Assembly (NCBI RefSeq): GCF_001542815.1
Contig: NZ_CP006992.1
Location: 310,001-374,000 of the forward strand
Reading direction: 5' to 3'
Origin: Methylobacterium sp. AMS5
GTDB taxonomy: Bacteria; Pseudomonadota; Alphaproteobacteria; Rhizobiales; Beijerinckiaceae
Length of the DNA stretch: 64,000 nucleotides
In this document: piece by piece, positions 56,174 through 64,000 of the stretch
How positions within the stretch are numbered: the first letter of the stretch is position 1
Layout of the letters: every line of letters begins with the position of its first letter
Notes under the pieces: model-generated
Seen by the model: only the letters and a program-made list of their open reading frames with translations
What the model was told of the DNA's origin: nothing
The model's database searches: none
Position numbers and translations under genes: made by a program

Positions 56174-57436
56174 ATGCGGCGGGTGGTGATCACGGGGCTG
56201 GGGATGGTTTCGCCGCTGGGTGGCAGCGTCGAGCATACCTGGAGCCGCCTCATCGCCGGTGACAGCGGAGCCTCCGCGGTCACCGCGTTCCAGACCGACG
56301 ACCTGGCGTGCCGGATCGCCTGCACGCTGCCCTTCGGCGACGGCTCCAACGGCACCTTCAATCCCGATTTGTGGATGGAGGCCAAGGAGCAGCGCAAGGT
56401 CGATCCTTTCATCGTCTACGCCATGGCCGCCGCCGGCCAAGCGCTCGACGATGCCGACTGGCATCCGAAATCCGACGCGGATCAGGAGGCCAGCGGCGTC
56501 CTGATCGGTTCGGGCATCGGCGGCATCGGCACGATCTACGACGCCTCCGTGACCCTCCACGAGAAGGGTCCGCGGCGCATTTCGCCCTTCTTCATTCCCG
56601 GCCGAATCATCAACCTCGCCTCGGGGCAGGTCTCGATCCAGCATGGGTTGAAGGGCCCGAATCACGCGGTCGTCACCGCCTGCTCCACCGGCGCGCACGC
56701 CATCGGCGACGCCTCGCGGCTGATCGCGCTGGGCGACGCCGACGTGATGGTGGCCGGCGGGACCGAGGCACCGGTCAACCGGCTGTCGCTGGCGGGCTTC
56801 GCCGCCTGCCGCGCGCTCTCGACCGGCTTCAACGACCAGCCGACCAAGGCCTCCCGGCCCTACGACCGCGACCGCGACGGCTTCGTCATGGGCGAAGGCG
56901 CGGGCATCGTCGTGCTGGAAGAGTACGAGCACGCCAAGGCGCGCGGCGCCAAGATCTACGCCGAGGTGATCGGTTACGGCCTCTCGGGCGACGCCTACCA
57001 CATCACCTCGCCGGCCCCGGACGGCGACGGCGGCTACCGCTGCATGAAGGCGGCGGTGAAGCGGGCCGGGATCGACCCGTCCGAGATCGACTACATCAAC
57101 GCGCATGGCACCTCGACGCCGCTCGGCGACGAGCTGGAACTGAAGGCCGTCGAGCGCCTGCTCGGCGATGCCGCCTCCAAGGCATCGATGTCGTCCACGA
57201 AGTCGGCCATCGGCCATCTGCTCGGCGCGGCCGGGGCGGTGGAAGCGATCTTCTCCGTCCTCGCCATCCGCGACGGCGTCATGCCGCCGACGCTGAACCT
57301 CGACAATCCGTCGGTCGAGACCGCGATCGATCTCATCCCGCACGAGGCCAAGCGCAAGCGCGTCGACACGGTTCTGTCGAACTCGTTCGGCTTCGGCGGC
57401 ACCAATGCCTCGCTGCTGATGCGCCGGGTCGCGTGA
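56174..57436 (+). CDS. fabF: Beta-ketoacyl-ACP synthase II
   Basis: A 420-aa condensing enzyme for chain elongation, including temperature-dependent extension of palmitoleate in model species. The triad is complete: Cys in VVTACSTGAHAIGDA, His in NAHGTSTPLGDELE, and His in STKSAIGHLLGAAGAVE. MRRVVITGLGMVSPLGG opens the protein. It is assigned as FabF from its place after acpP and its motif details; FabB is encoded at 16568-17794. It is followed by mltG. Confidence 0.96.
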   Translation: MRRVVITGLGMVSPLGGSVEHTWSRLIAGDSGASAVTAFQTDDLACRIACTLPFGDGSNGTFNPDLWMEAKEQRKVDPFIVYAMAAAGQALDDADWHPKSDADQEASGVLIGSGIGGIGTIYDASVTLHEKGPRRISPFFIPGRIINLASGQVSIQHGLKGPNHAVVTACSTGAHAIGDASRLIALGDADVMVAGGTEAPVNRLSLAGFAACRALSTGFNDQPTKASRPYDRDRDGFVMGEGAGIVVLEEYEHAKARGAKIYAEVIGYGLSGDAYHITSPAPDGDGGYRCMKAAVKRAGIDPSEIDYINAHGTSTPLGDELELKAVERLLGDAASKASMSSTKSAIGHLLGAAGAVEAIFSVLAIRDGVMPPTLNLDNPSVETAIDLIPHEAKRKRVDTVLSNSFGFGGTNASLLMRRVA

Positions 57437-57683
57437 CGACAGACTTGGCAACTTCGGTCTGAACGCGCGTCGGGTGCGGCGGCTCTGCCGCAGACAACGC
57501 CATTTCGCCACAAAACTGCTTACACTGCCTCGCAAAACGCCCGGTCCACGAGCGTGCGTTTCGTGAGAGACACGCGAGGCTTCGTCCATCGTGCCGCGGC
57601 GTCGCGCGCTCGGCCCTCGGGTCGAGCGACCGGCGCGGAAGGCTCTGGACGGACCTTCGCGTAGGGCCACAGCAGGATTCCGG

Positions 57684-59099
57684 ATGTTTCGCAGACGACA
57701 AGAGCCGCCGTCTCCGCCGCCCGCTTCCGAGGAGCCGTCGCTGCCGAACCGGCCGTCGCCGCGCAGCCCGAGCGAGGCCATCAAGCCCACCGTCGCCCCG
57801 CCCCCGCCCGAGAAGCCCGAGCGCCGCCGCGGCGGCCTGCTCGCCACCATCAGCGGGTTCCTCACCCTCGGTGTCGTCCTCGCACTCGGCGCCCTGATCG
57901 GCCTGACCCTGCTCAATCGCCAGACCTCCGAGCCGGGGCCGCTCTCCGCCGACAAGGTCGTGGTGATTCCCAGCCGCAGCGGGACATCGGACATCGCCAG
58001 CATCCTCGCCCGTGAAGGTGTGATCGAGCATCCGAGCCTGTTCGAGATGTCCGCCCGATTCGGCGGCAAGGGGCCGCTCAAGCATGGCGAGTACATGTTC
58101 AAGGCCCATGCGAGCGTGAAGGACACGATCGAGACCCTGACCAACGGGCGTCAGGTCCAGCACGCGATCACCTTCCCCGAGGGCCTGACCTCGGAGCAGA
58201 TCGTGGCCCGGCTCGGGGACAACGACATCCTCTCGGGCGAAATCGCCGAGACGCCGCCCGAGGGCTCGCTTCTCCCCGACACCTACAAGTTCGAACGCGG
58301 CGCCACCCGCCAGCAGATCCTCAACCTGATGCGCGCCAAGCAGCGCGAGGTGCTGAACCAGATCTGGCAGCGTCGCAGCCCCGAAGTGCCGGTCAAGACG
58401 CCGGCCGAGATGGTGACGCTGGCCTCCATCGTCGAGAAGGAGACCGGCCGCGCCGACGAGCGCCCGCGGGTCGCGGGCGTGTTCGTCAACCGGCTGCAGA
58501 AGCGGATGAAACTGCAATCCGATCCGACCATCGTCTACGGCCTGGTCGGTGGGCGCGGCACCCTCGGGCGCGGCATCATGCGCTCGGAGATCGAGCGGGC
58601 GACTCCCTACAACACCTACGTGATCGAGGGCCTGCCGCCCGGCCCGATCGCCAATCCCGGCCGCGCGGCTCTGGAGGCGGTCGCCAACCCGTCGCGCACC
58701 AAGGATCTGTTCTTCGTCGCCGACGGCACCGGCGGCCACGCCTTCGCCGACACGCTGGAGGGTCACCAGCGCAACGTCACGCGCTGGCGGCAGGTCGAGC
58801 GGTCCCGCCAGCAATCGCAGCCGGCAGATCCGGGCGCTGTCGACAAGGTCGATCCGAACACCGCCGAGCCCAATGCCGTGCAGCCCTCCGGCCAGCCCGG
58901 CACCGCTCCCGGCCGCGCCTCGGCCTATGCGCCGGGCTCGAACTCGGCCTTCGCGCTCGACGGCGCCACCGATGGCGGTGCGGGAGGCCCGCGTCCGAAG
59001 GCCTTCGACGCCTCGGAGGGGACCCGGCTCGATCCCCTGCGCAACAAGACCTACGACCTCGGCTCACCGAAGACGGTGCCGGCACTCCGCAACCCGTAA
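57684..59099 (+). CDS. mltG: Endolytic murein transglycosylase MltG (YceG)
   Basis: A 471-aa inner-membrane enzyme that cuts nascent glycan strands and sets their length. A cytoplasmic Pro/Arg-rich start is followed by one membrane helix (about 55-80), a LysM-like subdomain (SRSGTSDIASILAREGVIEHP) and the YceG catalytic domain. The catalytic Glu is near 251 in ASIVEKETGRADER; SDPTIVYGL and SPYNTY-like ATPYNTYVIEGLPPGPI are typical. A Pro/Gly-rich tail of about 90 residues is longer than usual. ATG 57684 has AGCAGGA upstream. The fab-mltG linkage is widespread in proteobacteria. Confidence 0.95.
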   Translation: MFRRRQEPPSPPPASEEPSLPNRPSPRSPSEAIKPTVAPPPPEKPERRRGGLLATISGFLTLGVVLALGALIGLTLLNRQTSEPGPLSADKVVVIPSRSGTSDIASILAREGVIEHPSLFEMSARFGGKGPLKHGEYMFKAHASVKDTIETLTNGRQVQHAITFPEGLTSEQIVARLGDNDILSGEIAETPPEGSLLPDTYKFERGATRQQILNLMRAKQREVLNQIWQRRSPEVPVKTPAEMVTLASIVEKETGRADERPRVAGVFVNRLQKRMKLQSDPTIVYGLVGGRGTLGRGIMRSEIERATPYNTYVIEGLPPGPIANPGRAALEAVANPSRTKDLFFVADGTGGHAFADTLEGHQRNVTRWRQVERSRQQSQPADPGAVDKVDPNTAEPNAVQPSGQPGTAPGRASAYAPGSNSAFALDGATDGGAGGPRPKAFDASEGTRLDPLRNKTYDLGSPKTVPALRNP

Positions 59100-59127
59100 C
59101 GGCAAAGACGCGCGCTGCCGGTGACGC

Positions 59128-59874
59128 TCACGGGTCGCGCGCCGCTTCGACGGATCGGGTGCAAAGGCTCCCGCGATCCAAGGCGGCGACATCGAGCTGG
59201 TCGAGAGAGGTCACGACGAGGTCGGCACCGGCCGCCCGCAGCAGGGCCTCGTCGCCGAGGCGGGCGATGCCGAGGCTGGCCATTCCGCCGGCCTGCGCCG
59301 CCCGGATCCCCGCCGGCGCATCCTCTACGACGAGGCACCGGACCGGCGGCACGTTCACGGCTTTGGCGGCGAGCTGAAACAGGGCCGGGTCGGGCTTGCC
59401 GCGCGGCCCGTCACGTCCGCTGACATCCGCATCGAACAGCGACAGCAGCGTGCGCCCGTCGGGCAGGGCCACGCGGGCCAGCATCGCGTCGGCGTTCTTC
59501 GAGGACGAGGCGAGCACGGTGCGCAACCCGGTATCCCGCAGCGCGACCGCGAGACGAATCGCATCCGGGAAGGCTGTGAAGCGATCCTCGGCGATGAGAC
59601 GTTCGATCACCGCCTGCTTCCTCTCGGCAAACGCGGCGGCGTGGGCGGCGGCCTCGGCGTCGCCGAGACATTCCAGCGTGGTCCGCGCGCCCTCCAGGCG
59701 CCGCTTGCCCGCGACATGGGCTTGGTAGAAGGCCGTGGTGAAGCCGGCCGGGTCGGCGAACCCGGTCAGGGCCTCGCGCCACGCCTGCTCGTGGGGCGAA
59801 TCCACCAGCACACCATCGACGTCGAAGATCACCGCACGCAGCATCCGGGGCACGGCATCATGGCTCGGGGGCAT
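59128..59874 (-). CDS. pgmB: HAD hydrolase, beta-phosphoglucomutase type
   Basis: A 248-aa HAD-superfamily enzyme. The nucleophile motif is VIFDVDGVLVDSP with Asp18 and Asp20. A cap-1 helical domain follows (AFAERKQAVIERLI), then LASSSKN, the Lys of GKPDPALFQLAA, and VVEDAPAGIRAA. Its start overlaps the end of the GH65 phosphorylase gene by 17 nt, so the two are translated from one mRNA. GH65 enzymes release beta-glucose 1-phosphate, which beta-phosphoglucomutase turns into glucose 6-phosphate, so the pairing strongly supports this function over a generic phosphatase. Confidence 0.88.
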   Translation of the reverse strand: MPPSHDAVPRMLRAVIFDVDGVLVDSPHEQAWREALTGFADPAGFTTAFYQAHVAGKRRLEGARTTLECLGDAEAAAHAAAFAERKQAVIERLIAEDRFTAFPDAIRLAVALRDTGLRTVLASSSKNADAMLARVALPDGRTLLSLFDADVSGRDGPRGKPDPALFQLAAKAVNVPPVRCLVVEDAPAGIRAAQAGGMASLGIARLGDEALLRAAGADLVVTSLDQLDVAALDRGSLCTRSVEAARDP

Positions 59875-62245
59875 GGGCGCCCCCGGCTGACTTGCGGATC
59901 GCTTTCGTGACCGAAGGTTCCGCGCCCGACAGGCAAACGCCCTCGTCGACGTGCCAGAGGGTCAAGCCGTCGCCCGCCAGCAGGCTGTAAATGGCGGAGT
60001 CGTGGCTCAATGCGACCCGGATCGTCTGGCCGCGCACCGTCAGGGTGAAGCTCAGCCGCGTCCATGCATCGGGCAGGCGGGGGTTGAAGGTGATGCGCCC
60101 ACCCGTATCGCGCATCCCGGCGAAGCCATAGACCAGCGCGAGCCACGTGCCCCCCATGGCCGCGATGTGCGCGCCGTGCTTCATGTTTCCGCCGATGTCG
60201 GAGATGTCCATCGCCACGGCGAAGTTGAAGTAATGGAACGCCTTATCCCGCAGGCCGATCTCGTTCGCGACGATGCTCTGAATGCAGACGGACAGAGACG
60301 AGTCGTGGGTGGTCAGCGGGTCGTAATACGCGAAGTTCCGTTTTTTAGCCTCCGGCGTGAACTGCTCGCCCAGCAGAAACATGGCCATGACCATGTCGGC
60401 CTGCTTGATCACCTGCGCGCGGTAGAGGTTCAATGGGTGGTAGTGCAGCAAAAGTGGGTAGTTTTCCTCCGGTGTCCCGGCGAAATCCCACTTCTCCAGT
60501 TCGAGAAACGTATCGTCCTGCGGGTGGACCTTCAGCTCCTCGTCGTAGGGGAGGTACATTCGTTCGGCCGCCTGATCCCAGGCATCGGGTTCGTCCGGAT
60601 CGAGACCAGTGCGGCCGGCGAGGGCATCGAAGATGCCGGGGTGGTCGCGCTGCAGCATCCGCACGGTTTGGGCGGCGTAGCGCATGTTTTCCCGGGCCAT
60701 CAGATTCGTGAAGCAGTTGTTGTTGACGAGCGCCGTGTATTCGTCCGGCCCCGTCACCCCGTGGATGCAGAAGCGGCCGCTCATCCGCTCAGAGAAGAAC
60801 CCGAGATCGCACCAGAAGCGCGCGGTCTCGACGAGGATCTCGGCGCCGTAGCGGCACAGGAAATCCACGTCCCCGCTCACCTCCACATATTTGCGAAGCG
60901 CGTAAGCAATGTCGGCGTTGATGTGATACTGCGCCGTCCCCGCAGCGTAATAGGCGGAAGCCTCGCGCCCGTTGATGGTCCGCCATGGGAAGGTCGCGCC
61001 GCGTTGCCCGAGTTCCCGGGCCCGGTCGCGGGCGCTGTCGAGCATGTCGTAGCGGACCTTGAGCAGGCTCCGCGCCATCAGCGGATTCGTGTAGATCAGA
61101 AACGGCAGGACGTAGATCTCGGTGTCCCAGAAGTAATGTCCCTCGTAGGTCCGCCCGGTCAGTCCGCGGGCGGCGATGCCGTGCCCCTCCGCCCGTTCCG
61201 AGGCTTGCATCAACTGAAACAGGTTCCAGCGGATTGCTTGCTGCGTGCGCGGGCTGGCCGATTCCACCGCCACGTCGGCCCGCTCCCAGAAGCGGTCCAT
61301 GTCCCGCCGTTGGCGCGCGAGGATCGCGGGGACGCCGCTCTCGACTGCGCGGTCCAGCGTCCATGCCACCTGGGAGCGGATCTTCTCGGGCGCCGCGCTG
61401 CCGGAGTAATGGTAGCTGAGGTATTTCTGGATGCGGATCGCCCCACCGGGCGCGAGAACGCCGCGTAGGACGACCGTGGCGAGATCGTCGTCGCAGGCGG
61501 CGCGCACAGCGAGGGAGCAATCGGCCGTGACGACGTGGTCCATGCCGCAGCCGAGCACCAGCTCCGAACTTCCGGTGCGATAACTGAGGATCGAGCGCAG
61601 CGCCTCCGACTGCGTTCCGGTCGGATGCAGGACACGCCCCACGAACCCCTCCGCCAAGCGGGGATCGCTGGTGTCGGTGGCCAGGGGCTGATCGTTCCGC
61701 AACTCGGACGCGATCACCACCGCCACCTCGGCGTTCTCGGCCGTGAGTTCGTAGGCGATCGCGGCGAGGTGGCGATGCGCGAGGGAGACGAGGCGGAGCG
61801 TGCGCAGATTCAGGCGCTTGCCCGCCGGCGTCACCCACGACACGTCCCGGCTCAAAGTGCCGGTCCTGAAGTCGAGGATCCGGCGATACGAGAGGATCTC
61901 GGCCTCCGGGAGGGTGAAGGGCTCGTCGTCAACGGAAAGCTTCAGAACCGTCCCCTCGGGACAGTTCAGGATGCTTTGCCCGCGCGTCGGAAAACCGTAG
62001 GCGCGCTCGCCGTAGACGATGGGGCGATACTCGTAGAAGCCGTTGAGATAGGTGCCCGCCTCACGGACCGGCATCCCCTCATCGGTGACCCCGCGCAGCC
62101 CGAGATAGCCGTTCGAAAGAGCGAACATCGTCTCCGCCTGCCCGGTGAATTCGCGCGCCATCCGGCCATCGTAGCGGACGGCATCGATTGCCCATGGGTT
62201 CGGGGGAAACATGTCGGCGGGCGGAATGAGGCGCGGGCGCAGCAT
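59858..62245 (-). CDS. Glycoside hydrolase family 65 disaccharide phosphorylase
   Basis: A 795-aa enzyme of the maltose/trehalose/kojibiose phosphorylase family. It has an N-terminal beta-sandwich and a central (alpha/alpha)6 barrel. The catalytic acid is Glu near 501 in GVTGPDEYTALVNNN. The barrel motif AGTAQYHINADIAYA precedes it. The phosphate-binding THDSSLSVCIQS segment supports phosphorolysis over hydrolysis. It would cleave an alpha-linked disaccharide with phosphate to glucose and beta-glucose 1-phosphate. Which disaccharide cannot be read by eye; trehalose is reasonable for stress physiology. The overlapping pgmB gene completes the pathway. Confidence 0.9.
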   Translation of the reverse strand: MLRPRLIPPADMFPPNPWAIDAVRYDGRMAREFTGQAETMFALSNGYLGLRGVTDEGMPVREAGTYLNGFYEYRPIVYGERAYGFPTRGQSILNCPEGTVLKLSVDDEPFTLPEAEILSYRRILDFRTGTLSRDVSWVTPAGKRLNLRTLRLVSLAHRHLAAIAYELTAENAEVAVVIASELRNDQPLATDTSDPRLAEGFVGRVLHPTGTQSEALRSILSYRTGSSELVLGCGMDHVVTADCSLAVRAACDDDLATVVLRGVLAPGGAIRIQKYLSYHYSGSAAPEKIRSQVAWTLDRAVESGVPAILARQRRDMDRFWERADVAVESASPRTQQAIRWNLFQLMQASERAEGHGIAARGLTGRTYEGHYFWDTEIYVLPFLIYTNPLMARSLLKVRYDMLDSARDRARELGQRGATFPWRTINGREASAYYAAGTAQYHINADIAYALRKYVEVSGDVDFLCRYGAEILVETARFWCDLGFFSERMSGRFCIHGVTGPDEYTALVNNNCFTNLMARENMRYAAQTVRMLQRDHPGIFDALAGRTGLDPDEPDAWDQAAERMYLPYDEELKVHPQDDTFLELEKWDFAGTPEENYPLLLHYHPLNLYRAQVIKQADMVMAMFLLGEQFTPEAKKRNFAYYDPLTTHDSSLSVCIQSIVANEIGLRDKAFHYFNFAVAMDISDIGGNMKHGAHIAAMGGTWLALVYGFAGMRDTGGRITFNPRLPDAWTRLSFTLTVRGQTIRVALSHDSAIYSLLAGDGLTLWHVDEGVCLSGAEPSVTKAIRKSAGGAHAPEP

Positions 62246-63095
62246 CGGTCGTCCGTTCTCTCCGTTTTAGGGGATTTCGCCGTCGCGCTATCGTTTGAGC
62301 GCCGATCGCGTCGCTCCGGCGCCGGATGCAGCGGGATGGCCTCAGCCGTGGCCATGAATCTCCAAGGGCACAGCGACGGCTTCAGGTGCTCTCGCGTCGT
62401 GACCGATCACCTCGGACCGGTCGATGGGATCAAGCCTCTGTTGTCGCCTTTTCTTGCGCGCTGACGCGGTTTCCACTTCGGCCAAGCGCGCGCGTGTCCG
62501 TCGAAGCGGCGAGACCAGTGTTCGGCGAAACGATTGCTGCTCTCGTCGACAAGTGACCTGTCGGACTACCAACCGGATGCTCCCCCCCGATTCAGGGAAG
62601 GCCGTTACAATGCTCGCGCAACAGTCGAGGTAGAATCCGTTGCGCTTTTGCAAATGCAGGCTGCGGGAAGTCGGTTCCCGCACCGGACAGCTATCGAGAC
62701 AGATTTAGGCCCACCATCGCAGCAAACCAGCGCAACCAGACCGGCCTGTCAGTGTTGAACGACAGATGCATTGGCCTTTCATGCCTGAAATGTCGTTTAT
62801 TGATCAAATGTTATCGGGACCAATTGGCGATCAATCCACCAACACGCTCTCGATAGAGGCGCAAGATCATCATTTGGCAGCTTCAGGAGAGTTTTTATTC
62901 CTTCAGCCATCTTGGGCCGACAGCGGCTCACCCGATTGGATAGACGGTCGATAGAGGGAAGAGTTTGAATGCGATCCTGTATCTCGCAGGCCGGACACGT
63001 CGACGACCGTCGTTCACGAGGCATTGCGAGGAGGCCGTCGATCGCGACAGCCGTCGCTCCGCCTTCCCATGACACGTCTCCGGCGTGGAATTGAG
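62246..63095. other. Long divergent region between GH65 operon and ackA
   Basis: About 850 nt, the longest gap here. It contains a 7-bp hairpin at 62663-62669/62675-62681 (GCGGGAA/TTCCCGC) and TTGATCAA at 62801-62808 within an AT-richer stretch (62760-62930). A 62-codon frame from 62766 lacks a ribosome site. No known promoter type was assigned. Confidence 0.45.
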
Positions 63096-64000
63096 ATGCG
63101 CGACAGCATCCTCGTCGTGAATGCGGGCAGCTCGTCGATCAAGTTCAAGCTCTACCGCATCGAGGGCGCCGATCTCGCGCTCAGCCTGAGCGGGGGGATG
63201 AGCGGGATCGGCGGCACGCCCGCACTGAGGGTGACGGACGGGAGCGGTGCCCTCTTGGAGGACCGGCGTTTCGAAGCCGACGCGGTGCCCGATGCCTCGG
63301 CCGCCCAGCACCATCTCGCCGATTGGCTCGTGCACCATCTCGACGACACGACGATCGTCGCGGTCGGGCACCGGGTCGTCCATGGCGGAGCGGCCTTTGC
63401 GGAGCCGGTGCTGATCGATGACGCCGTGTTGCGCAGGCTCGAAACCTTCATTCCGCTGGCGCCGCTCCACCAGCTCGGCAACCTCGATCCGATCCGTGTC
63501 TTGCGGCAGCGCCGGCCCGATCTGCCGCAGGTCGCCTGTTTCGATACGGCCTTCCATCGCGGCCATCCGGAATTGTCCGATCGCTTCGCCCTTCCCCGCT
63601 TCCTTCATGACGAGGGCGTTCGGCGCTATGGCTTCCACGGCCTGTCCTACGAATACGTCGCCGGGCGCTTGAAGGAGGTCGCCCCGGAAACGGCGGAGGG
63701 GCGCGTGGTGATCGCCCATCTCGGCTCCGGGGCCTCGCTCTGTGCGCTGAAGCAGGGCCGAAGCCAGGAAACCACCATGAGCTTCACCGCTCTCGACGGC
63801 GTACCGATGGGAACGCGCTGCGGTGCGCTCGATCCCGGCGTCGTGCTGCATCTCATCGAGCATCGGGGCATGACGCCGGCCGAGGTCGGGCACATGCTCT
63901 ATTACGAGAGTGGGCTGCTCGGCCTGTCCGGCCTCAGCAACGACGTGCGGACGCTGCTGGCGAGCGACCGGCCCGAGGCTGAGCTAGCGGTCGCCTTCTT
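63096..64000 (+). CDS. ackA: Acetate kinase, 3' end beyond the window
   Basis: About 301 residues of an enzyme interconverting acetate plus ATP with acetyl phosphate plus ADP. The N-terminal motif ILVVNAGSSSIKFKLY is diagnostic of the acetate/propionate kinase family. GHRVVHGG, FDTAFH, RRYGFHGLSYEYV, VIAHLGSGASL and MGTRCGALDPG follow in order. The reading frame stays open to the last base; about 100 residues are missing from a normal 400. ATG 63096 has GGAATTGAG before it. In related methylotrophs ackA often sits beside a phosphoketolase gene, which would be off the right edge. Confidence 0.93.
   Translation, partial: MRDSILVVNAGSSSIKFKLYRIEGADLALSLSGGMSGIGGTPALRVTDGSGALLEDRRFEADAVPDASAAQHHLADWLVHHLDDTTIVAVGHRVVHGGAAFAEPVLIDDAVLRRLETFIPLAPLHQLGNLDPIRVLRQRRPDLPQVACFDTAFHRGHPELSDRFALPRFLHDEGVRRYGFHGLSYEYVAGRLKEVAPETAEGRVVIAHLGSGASLCALKQGRSQETTMSFTALDGVPMGTRCGALDPGVVLHLIEHRGMTPAEVGHMLYYESGLLGLSGLSNDVRTLLASDRPEAELAVAF

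Noticed and set aside
56081..58144. 687-codon open frame on the minus strand
   Set aside because: Runs across fabF and into mltG in antisense, with no protein family features.
62766..62954. 62-codon frame upstream of ackA
   Set aside because: No ribosome site, no family-like sequence, and it lies in an AT-richer regulatory region.

Overview
The window is high-GC, gene-dense chromosome from an alphaproteobacterium, almost certainly a pink facultative methylotroph of the Methylobacterium/Methylorubrum extorquens group. The strongest clue is formate-tetrahydrofolate ligase (6122-7795), which from memory is nearly identical to FtfL of M. extorquens. An Irr-type Fur regulator beside fabA-fabB-fabI, a MucR/Ros regulator, a PleC-like kinase and two matches to the alphaproteobacterial EcfG stress promoter agree with this. 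No rRNA, tRNA, CRISPR array, prophage or insertion sequence was seen. The content is mostly core genome with accessory signalling genes and small orphan genes.

Layout. 0-8 kb: the end of an osmoprotectant-type ABC permease, a YcaC-like hydrolase behind a 9-6-9 palindrome, two envelope enzymes (L,D-transpeptidase, extensin-like protein), an M3 peptidase, and ftfL. 8-11.6 kb: a motility and c-di-GMP patch (metal-binding chaperone, degenerate TipF-like EAL protein, CheZ-like phosphatase, CheY). 11.8-15 kb: ribF, a D-2-hydroxyacid dehydrogenase and an SH3 protein. 15-19 kb: irr, fabA, fabB, a 39-aa membrane peptide gene with its own EcfG promoter and terminator, and fabI. 19-24 kb: fliP, DoxX and a 1117-aa exported TPR protein. 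24-29 kb: oligopeptidase B, mucR, a DUF6456 protein and sufE. 29-36 kb: a signalling block with a HisKA_2 PAS protein behind a second EcfG promoter, a 1225-aa hybrid kinase and a PAS-only protein, then gloA. 36-46 kb: an unknown protein, pepN, a PleC-like kinase, arginase, zwf and a PilZ protein. 46-50 kb: cutA, nadK, a DUF1674 protein, rsmB and small genes. 50-59 kb: a membrane protein, a divergent alpha-oxoamine synthase, then fabD-fabG-acpP-fabF-mltG. 59-64 kb: a beta-phosphoglucomutase/GH65 phosphorylase operon facing an incomplete ackA.

How the genes fit together. Two loci supply most of type II fatty-acid synthesis, including the anaerobic unsaturated branch (FabA/FabB), and the first lies next to the heme/iron regulator Irr. 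ftfL feeds C1 units into assimilation. GH65 phosphorylase plus beta-phosphoglucomutase would turn a disaccharide into glucose 6-phosphate, which zwf could oxidise. The signalling genes (CheY/CheZ, degenerate EAL, PilZ, PleC-like kinase, PAS kinases) point to motility, cell-cycle and stress control. The most novel leads are the two EcfG-type promoters: one drives an isolated 39-codon gene, the other a HisKA_2 protein whose ATP-binding domain looks eroded.
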